DNA of 64,000 nucleotides from Hippasteria phrygiana (lineage: Eukaryota > Echinodermata > Asteroidea > Valvatida > Goniasteridae): contig JAZGUH010000276.1 of assembly GCA_037893225.1 (NCBI GenBank), positions 806,001-870,000 of the forward strand, given 5' to 3'. The notes beneath the pieces are model-generated. The model had not been told where the DNA came from. It worked only from the letters and a program-made list of their open reading frames with translations, and did not search any database. Position 1 is the stretch's first letter. Each line of letters opens with the position of its first letter. This document shows positions 57,780 to 64,000 of this stretch, in pieces. Position numbers and translations under genes: made by a program.

Positions 57780-58144
57780 GTTCCTAGGAAGGTTAGGGGC
57801 AATTATCATAAATGGGCGTATCTAGACCGCTATTACCAAATGCATATTCATGATTAAGTTAATTTATATAATAAGCATCGCACGCATCATTCAGACAACT
57901 ATATCAGGTTGAAGTAAAAATATTTGGTCGAGCTACTGTTGTGGCTATATTGGTAGAGCACAAGGCTTTAGACTACAGAGGCCTGGGTTCGAATCCCCTG
58001 TCTGATTTATATTTCTTTTTCTTGTACTAATTGTGGTGTGGAGGATTTTATTTCAAGGGAAAACAAGTCTGAGAACCTGTCTCAAAGCTCACACAGCCAA
58101 GTACAACGCCCATTTATGATAATTGCCCCTAACTTTCCTAGGAA
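57780..58144. mobile_element. Inverted-repeat element with tRNA-like core (family 3)
   Basis: Arms of about 39 bp: TTCCTAGGAAGGTTAGGGGC, then AATTATCATAAATGGGCG; and at the right CGCCCATTTATGATAATTGC, then CCCTAACTTTCCTAGGAA. Between them lies a plus-strand tRNA-like core (57936-58006). The arms are unrelated to families 1 and 2. Confidence 0.75.
57936..58006 (+). tRNA. tRNA-like sequence inside family-3 element
   Basis: TGGCTATATTGGTAGAGCAC (A-box-like), then GGCCTGGGTTCGAATCCCCT with a perfect B-box. Stems pair only partly and the anticodon is not assignable. Likely a tRNA pseudogene. Confidence 0.45.
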
Positions 58145-58190
58145 AAAAAATCACCCGTCCGGCTCTGAATCACCTCCCGATCCGTGTAGG

Positions 58191-58324
58191 TCCTTTGTTT
58201 CACAGATCCGAATCGCGATCAGTGATCCATGCGTTGATTCACACGAAATCTCGCGATATTAGATAGAGCGAAACAGCGGTTAGATCACTGATCGCTATCC
58301 GGATCTGTGTGAAACAAACAGGGC
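58191..58324. mobile_element. Small inverted-repeat element (GATCCGGATC family)
   Basis: Left CCTTTGTTTCACAGATCCGA, right TCCGGATCTGTGTGAAACAA then ACAGGGC. The inner repeats CGATCAGTGATCC / AGATCACTGATCG also match. About 134 bp, non-coding. Confidence 0.6.
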
Positions 58325-58780
58325 TCAGGATTAGCAGCACATTTACGTGAGGTTTACGTGAACGCGAACGCGAAAATTGTGTAAGCCTACTAGTTTTCTG
58401 ACGTCATCACTTCCAGCGTATTGTTACTCACGTGCGTGAATTTCACACGCCGTAAAATACGTGAAAATGGTGAGTTCACGTCGGGTCATAACGTGAGTAA
58501 TTGCAACATTTTAAAAGCATTTTGTAGACAGTGCAATCAATATTTTTTCTGATGAGAATTAAAGCTCATTGAATATACAATTCACTGAAGATGCATTTTG
58601 GGTCAAGCTAAGTCTAGTTCGATTTATTCAAAGCTTTCGGTTGGAAAACATCGTGGTTGTGCATGATACCGTCGCCGCCCGTGCAGCTAAACGTTTCATT
58701 GCGCGTCCGAACGACCGCGTTATTCAGTTTGACCAGCGGCTCCAAAAATGTCGGACGCGCTCGCGTTGACGTTCGCGTAA

Positions 58781-58918
58781 AGCCCGGTTCATACTTCATG
58801 CAAATGCGAATGCGAAGCGAATTTTATGACGTCGACAATTGAAGTTTCATTGTGACGTTCTCCGTTACCTTAACGAATGCTCTTCGCATACGCATTCGCA
58901 TGAAGTATGAACCGGGCT
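58781..58918. mobile_element. Harbinger/ISL2EU-like MITE
   Basis: Ends AGCCCGGTTCATACTTCATG / CATGAAGTATGAACCGGGCT with inner GCGAATGCGAAG / CTTCGCATACGC, flanked by TAA (58778-58780, 58919-58921). 138 bp. This end sequence style is familiar for Harbinger-related MITEs in invertebrates. Confidence 0.7.
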
Positions 58919-59256
58919 TAACACGTGCTGCTAAACCTCTCTATTGCAAACGTTCGCCAAAGTTGTTTGCACATCCAATGGAACATTGTTCGCGTAGTTC
59001 GGCAAACGTTCGCGTTGTTCGCATTAGTGGAACGCAGCTCAGGGCCCTTAGGCCGGGTTCGGGCGGTCTGTTCGTAACACACTATCAGTTCCCTGTTCTT
59101 GCGCCCGAACGGCGGAAACGCGATCCGAGAACATTGCACTCGGAACAAGATCACACACTACCTACCAGTCGGGGTTTAGAAGAACATGACGTAATTTGAT
59201 GCGACGTAGAAGACGACCAAAGATAGCAGATGATCTGACGAAGCATATAGTCGGCG

Positions 59257-59961
59257 TTTAATGCTAACAAATGTAAAACGATGCGAGTTTCTCGTAAACG
59301 AAACCCTGGTAAACCTTCCTATGAGATGGATGGTGTGAGTCTTGAAGCAACTAAGGAATTCACGTATCTGGGGATCAAAATCCAAAATGATTTCGGATGG
59401 GAAAATCAGACGCAGCATGCTGTTACTAAGGCAACGAGAGTCCTCAACTTCATCAAACGAAATTTGTACATGAGTTCTAAAAACGTCAAGGAAAGGTTAT
59501 ATCTTACACTGTCTTGTTCGGCCACTCTTAGAATGGTGTGGCAGCATGGAACCCTTATAAAACTGTCACCAATCTGCGATTGAGAAAGTTCAGCGCAGGG
59601 CAGCGCGTTTTGTTCACGGAGATTACGCAAGAACGAGTAGTGTCTCCAATATGTTAACGTCTCTTGGGTGGGAAAAGTTAACGGACAGAAGGGAAACACA
59701 CCAGATGACTCAGCTCTACAAGATTATCACTCAAGTTATTGACATCGACGCTTCGGACCATCTTCAGCCAAAAATGCAGAGATCAAGGAGGGGGAACAAT
59801 AACCAATTCAACATACTACAAACATCCTCAACTGCATTCAAGAATTCATTTTCCCCAAGGACCCTTAAATTATGGAATGACTTGCCCCAACACATTATTG
59901 ACTCTACGACGCACAAGATCTTCAGAGACAATTATTATGATCACATCGCGACTGAGACTTA
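59257..59961 (+). pseudogene. Non-LTR retrotransposon RT C-terminal fragment
   Basis: Translates as NANKCKTMRVSRKR, GVSLEATKEFTYLGIKIQND, ATRVLNFIKRNL and VKERLYLTL. After two frameshifts (near 59535 and 59600) it reads AAWNPYKTVTNLRLRK, RRAARFVHGDYARTSSVSNM, LTSLGWEKLTDRRETHQMTQ and PRTLKLWNDLPQHI. The YLGIKI, WNPY and WEKLTDRR motifs are typical of the C-terminal part of CR1/L2/RTE-type reverse transcriptases. The RT catalytic part upstream is missing. A 5'-truncated, dead copy. Confidence 0.8.
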
Positions 59962-60289
59962 GATGACGACACCTCCCCGTGACCTCCTAGCCAAGATCCC
60001 AAGAGGATGTTTTGAGGAAACAACCAAGTACCAAGTGGGGCCTACAGTTGCCTAAAATTCCCTTCCAAACGTTTTGAAAATATAGCTTTTTCTGAACAAA
60101 CTAGGGGAAAATGCAGTTTAAATAGTGTGCTTCCTTTATTTATTTATTTAGGTTCTTAAATTCAGGTTTTTGAAATGGTTTGAATGACGTACATAGCTAT
60201 AGGCGCAGCCATTACATTTTGCGTGGTTATCAGCGATAGATGGCACTCTGGCAATGTAATATGGAACGCCATTGCTATCTTCGGTGGCT

Positions 60290-60990
60290 TCAGATCGTTG
60301 GCTTCGTCATTTTCATCATTCCGTTCGGCAATTCCATCATTCAATTTGGCAATTTCATCATTCCATTAGGCAATTTCGCCATTTCGTTTTGCATTTCGAC
60401 ATTCCATTCGGCAATTTCACCATTCCGTTTGGCAATTTCATCATTCCGTTCGGAAATTTCACCATTCCATTCGGCAAATTCGCCATTCAATTTGGCAATA
60501 TCACCATTCCGTTTGGCATGTCACCATTCTGTTCGGCAATATCATCATTCAATTCGGCAATATCATCATTCAATTCGGCAACTTCATCATTACATTCGGC
60601 AATATCACCATTCCGTTTGGCATTTCACCATTTTGTTCGGCAATAGTTCACCATTCAATTTGTCAATTTCACCATTCAATTTGTCAATTTCACCATTCAA
60701 TTTGTCAATTTCACCATTCAATTCGGCAATTTCATCGTTCGATCAATTCTGCAATTTCACCATTCAATTCTGCAATTTCACCATTCAATTTGTCAATTTC
60801 ACCATTCAATTCGGCAATTTCGCCGTTTCGTTTGGCAATTTGGTAGTAATCGATTCTCCGTGCTCGCATAACTATTCGGTTTTACAAGTAATCGTCCTTT
60901 ACTGGAGTTCGTCCTTTCATTCGCCAATTTACCATTCCGCAATTCAATTTCATCGTTCCGCAATTCAATTTCATCATGCGGTGTGGCAAT
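60290..60990. repeat. Degenerate minisatellite (CATTC / GGCAATTTCA units)
   Basis: About 20-24-bp units such as GGCAATTTCACCATTCAATT and GGCAATATCATCATTCAATT, repeated about 25-30 times with drift. Two reading frames stay open (the longest spans 60240-61031) only because the units rarely contain stops. The peptides are monotonous SPFNLSI-like repeats and are not considered genes. Confidence 0.8.
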
Positions 60991-61029
60991 TCAGCGTTCT
61001 GTGTGCAGTGACCTTTGTATGGTGGCCGT

Positions 61030-62640
61030 GAAGGGACATTGCAATTTGTGAATATTGACGTCAATATTCGCGTAAACAAAATCCACGTCCTGCATGCTAT
61101 CCAGTCGTGATTTTTTTTGACGCGATATTTTTCGAGCAAGCTAGGTGCTGGTTGTCAAGTCGATGTGCGCATGCGCAAAATGCATTTCACGCATGGTACA
61201 GCTAGCTTCGTAAATACTGTACATTAGTTCATACGCGTGTTATTATAATTGTGGTACCCTGCGTTGTCATTGTTATTCCAACTTTGTCACATATGGGTGA
61301 TTTGGTACCGCCGGGCAAAAGCTAGCCCGCGATTCGGCCCGCGCCCGCGCATATTGAAAACTTGAATCCATGCGAAAAAAGAGGTACTGTTTAAAAGGAA
61401 ATCTCTAGATTCATATCATGCCACGGATTTTCGAGAAATGTCAAGAAATTATTAACCAATTTTGCATAAGATTTCAGAATAGGTTTCAGCAAAGCCACAC
61501 CATGTTATGTTTAGCATTGTTTTATGAGTCATTTTTATAAAACAATTACGAGTCGTTTCCAGTGGGCTCATTTGAAAGAGTTGTTGACACCGATAACTTT
61601 GGGTTCAGCCTCTGTTTGAAAGAAAGTGTACCGCTCATGTTTTGAGAAATTCATATTTTTCCTTCATACTCCTAATTGTCACCTTCCTGGGCTTATTCCA
61701 GTAACGGATTATTTTTAAAAAGCGGTCTGTTTTATAGGATTTCCCGGCCAATTTCACAATGTTTTCGTTCATTTTAATGCCTGGCTCATTCAATTTAGAT
61801 TGAAATTGAATGATCACGCAGATCGTCATTCAACAATCAAAAATAATCATTCAAATTCACTATCCGAGCATTCCATCGTCTTTTAGCTTCAGTCGTGCCT
61901 GTAAAAGATGCATTCAAATTAAAAGTATCGTATTGTTCATTAAATTTCGTCTGCACCAACGTGTAGATCGGGCATTCATTTTCATCAATGGGCAAACATA
62001 TTTCACCTTTTTTCAGGCATCTTTTCCTGCATGTCCACATTCCTGCGTGTCCGTATTCCTATAAAGGTCTGGGTTATCTTAACATAAATCATATCTGACG
62101 TCTTCAATCCGATGCACACCTCTCTTTCCTAACTAAGTCTTCAGACAGACAAGATGGCGAGCCTACGAGGGGAGGTGTGATCGTCTGATGGAATCTGCCC
62201 AAGAAAACAAATTATCCAAGAGAAGTGTTCCCGATGGTACAACCATTGCCAAACATACCGGTTCATGCCCCGATGTCTTGCACATGAAGAGATCGATGGG
62301 TGAATCAAAACGAAAAAGAACAGTAAACAAAGTTAAAGGATTCCCAAACATGTCAACATACAAATGGCCCTATTTTCTTTTTGCTCAAACTTTAAAACAA
62401 ACAAAGAAAAAAAATAGCTGGCTAACATTTCGAACTTAAGCAAGTTCTTTCTCAAAGGCAAATGACACACTACAAGAAACAAACATGTACGGAACACACA
62501 TGCAAGAGGGGGTGCAAATAGGAGGTGGTAATTGGGAAATAAATGGAACAGAGGGATGTGGCAAGGCTTAACGGGAAAGGGAGACATCCAAGTGGGCAAG
62601 AAACCCTAAGAGTGTTTGCCAGGAGGATTATCTGTAAACA
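61030..62640. other. Gene-poor stretch, nothing assigned
   Basis: No conserved protein recognised. A block at about 61646-61690 (ATATTTTTCCTTCATACTCC, TAATTGTCACCTTCCTGGG) recurs at 63764-63810 and inverted at 63905-63935. The stretch at 62425-62462 (AACATTTCGAACTTAAGCAA) resembles sequence often found beside Penelope-like elements. Confidence 0.35.
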
Positions 62641-62651
62641 AATGACAATGG

Positions 62652-62671
62652 TGGGGGGGGGGGGGGGGGGG
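62652..62671 (+). repeat. Poly-G tract
   Basis: About 20 uninterrupted G residues, four bases before the Penelope fragment's terminal region. Its length may be uncertain in the assembly. Confidence 0.7.
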
Positions 62672-62680
62672 AATTAAGAG

Positions 62681-63195
62681 TTAATCACTCCCTTCCTGGA
62701 TGTTGAGACCATGTATTTGAATAGTCCGAAGACGCTTTCATCCACACTTTCTCCCTGCTAAGGCGAACTGAGTCCTTGCTCTGGCCAAGTGATTATATGC
62801 CCTGTATATCAGAAATGGAATGGTTATGCATGAAAGTTGAAGTGGTGACCAACAGGGGTGTCCATTTTCTTGGTATTCACAGTCGATCGATAGCCATAGA
62901 AACGCTTTTTGAGCGTGTTCTTGGTCTCCCCGACATACTGGATTCCACAAGCAATGCAAGAAATGAGATATATGACATTAGAGGTGTTGCAAGTAATGTT
63001 ACCATTGGTTCTGTGAGTAGTGCCAGATGAATGGCCAGAAAATGAGTCGGACTCCTGCATGTGAGTCTGGCAAACAACACAACTGGAATTGCACTTAAAA
63101 GTACCATGCTGTGTGGGAGGGGATGCAGCCAAGGGGGATCTCGACTCGAACAATCGGGTCTCGTGGATTAGCCCTCGTGGATTAGCCCTTTTCAT
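62681..63195 (-). pseudogene. Penelope-like element, GIY-YIG endonuclease 3' fragment
   Basis: The minus strand encodes GTFKCNSSCVVCQTH, then ITCNTSNVIYLISCIACGIQ, then YVGETKNTLKKRFYGYRS. This is the pattern of the GIY-YIG nuclease (VIYLI...YVGET...RF) that follows the RT in Penelope-like retroelements. The frame shifts near 62825, after GHHFNFHA, and resumes as LSREKVW-like sequence. It ends with NIQEGSD and stop TAA at 62683-62681. The RT part is absent, so this is a truncated, dead copy. Confidence 0.82.
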
Positions 63196-63804
63196 TTCAT
63201 TAGTTCGTTACATCACCCATCCATAATAAATGCTAAAGAAATTCCACTATAAATTGTAGACAATTTGTACAAAAACCTCGGAGGACAATAGGAAAATATA
63301 TTAATTACAAATCTTATTAATTTGAATAACCATTTCATGAAATTGCCCATAAAGGGATAAGAAAAGAAAGCATGGTCATCCGTCATATGCACACCGACGT
63401 AATATGCACACACGGAGGTTACAAAACTCAATGCAAGAATGCAACAAATGAAGTCTTGAATGCACCAAAAACGTAATAGAATGTCCCTAAACAAAAACGA
63501 ACACTATTGGGAACGAAATCGTTGGTGCTTAAGAATTGAAATTGAATGCCCAAACAGTGAAAAAGAAACCTTAATTTGATCAGATGTGCAAAAATCACGC
63601 GAATTTGAATGACCGATAACAAAAATAATCAGAAAAAAAATTGCAAATTGGCCGGGAAAACCGATATTTATTGGCCGCTTAAAGAGGCACCGTTTTCAAG
63701 AATATAAAGAAATGTGGTATTTGGAGTTTCGTGTAAAATGCCGTGTTTAGAAAGGTGTATCGGAAAAATTCATATCTTTCCTTACGATTTCTAATTGTCA
63801 CTTT
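63196..63804. other. No gene recognised
   Basis: AT-rich sequence after the Penelope fragment. Short open frames only, none protein-like to my reading. Confidence 0.35.
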
Positions 63805-63935
63805 CCTGGGCACACTAAAAATAATGTCAGTAAGGGCTTATTTAAGCGGCTAATCGGAACAGAACGCTTGATTGGAATAAGCCCTGACTGAAATTAAGTG
63901 TACCCAGGAAGGTGATAATTAGGAAAAATGGACCG
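63805..63935. repeat. Palindrome related to the 61646 repeat
   Basis: CCTGGGCACACTAA at the left faces TTAAGTGTACCCAGG at the right. The inner parts GTCAGTAAGGGCTTATT / GGAATAAGCCCTGACTG also mirror. Outer flanks TAATTGTCACTTTCCTGGG / CCCAGGAAGGTGATAATTAG extend the inverted repeat. Confidence 0.6.
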
Positions 63936-64000
63936 TCGGGAAGTGTAACAAACGCAGTCACAGAAGACAGCTTGTACATCGTGTTGAATGTACTGGCTTT

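Noticed and set aside
60240..61031. 263-codon ORF
   Set aside because: Lies within a minisatellite and gives monotonous repeats; a second frame is open over the same region. No domain.

Overview
This window is animal nuclear DNA, probably from a marine invertebrate. It has a spliced gene with GT-AG introns, and most of the rest is transposon debris. I lean toward an echinoderm or hemichordate, but the window alone does not settle this. The only conserved host gene I recognise is glutaminyl-tRNA synthetase (QARS1), on the minus strand. Fifteen exons join in one continuous frame: the start codon is at 48445-48447 and the last visible exon ends at 2094. They encode residues 1-589. The C-terminal anticodon-binding part must lie to the left of the window.

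Layout from left to right. 1-14,530: QARS1 exons 15 to 3, with introns full of small inverted-repeat transposons. Several have clean target-site duplications (TTAA piggyBac-like, 8-bp hAT-like, TA pogo-like, TTA Harbinger-like). 14,531-20,386 (intron 2): a dead R2 retrotransposon still attached to pieces of its 28S rDNA target on both sides. Its 5' end folds on paper as an HDV-like self-cleaving ribozyme. The block sits between inverted fragments of a tRNA-like transposon family. 20,387-20,537: exon 2. 20,538-48,327 (intron 1, 27.8 kb): dominated by a tandem array of about 22.8 kb (22,028-44,829) in which the CRE/ATF octamer TGACGTCA recurs about every 125 bp. The array ends in eight tandem poly-A-linked hairpins. 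A 784-bp near-perfect palindrome and a foldback element follow, ending only about 35 bp from exon 1.

48,448-64,000: the 5' flank of QARS1 and further transposon territory. It holds a 4.5-kb inverted-repeat element, nested palindromes, a hAT element with GAGTAC subterminal repeats, a tRNA-cored inverted-repeat element, an 80-bp mini-transposon with a paralogous empty site, a non-LTR reverse-transcriptase fragment, a minisatellite and the 3' end of a Penelope-like element.

Most interesting: (i) an R2 element carrying its rDNA flanks and a foldable ribozyme inside a tRNA-synthetase intron; (ii) a massive CRE/E-box array in intron 1 of a housekeeping gene; (iii) three unrelated inverted-repeat families that each carry a tRNA-like core; (iv) a hairpin array in which stem changes are matched in both arms. 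All family assignments come from reading the sequence and from general knowledge; no searches were run.
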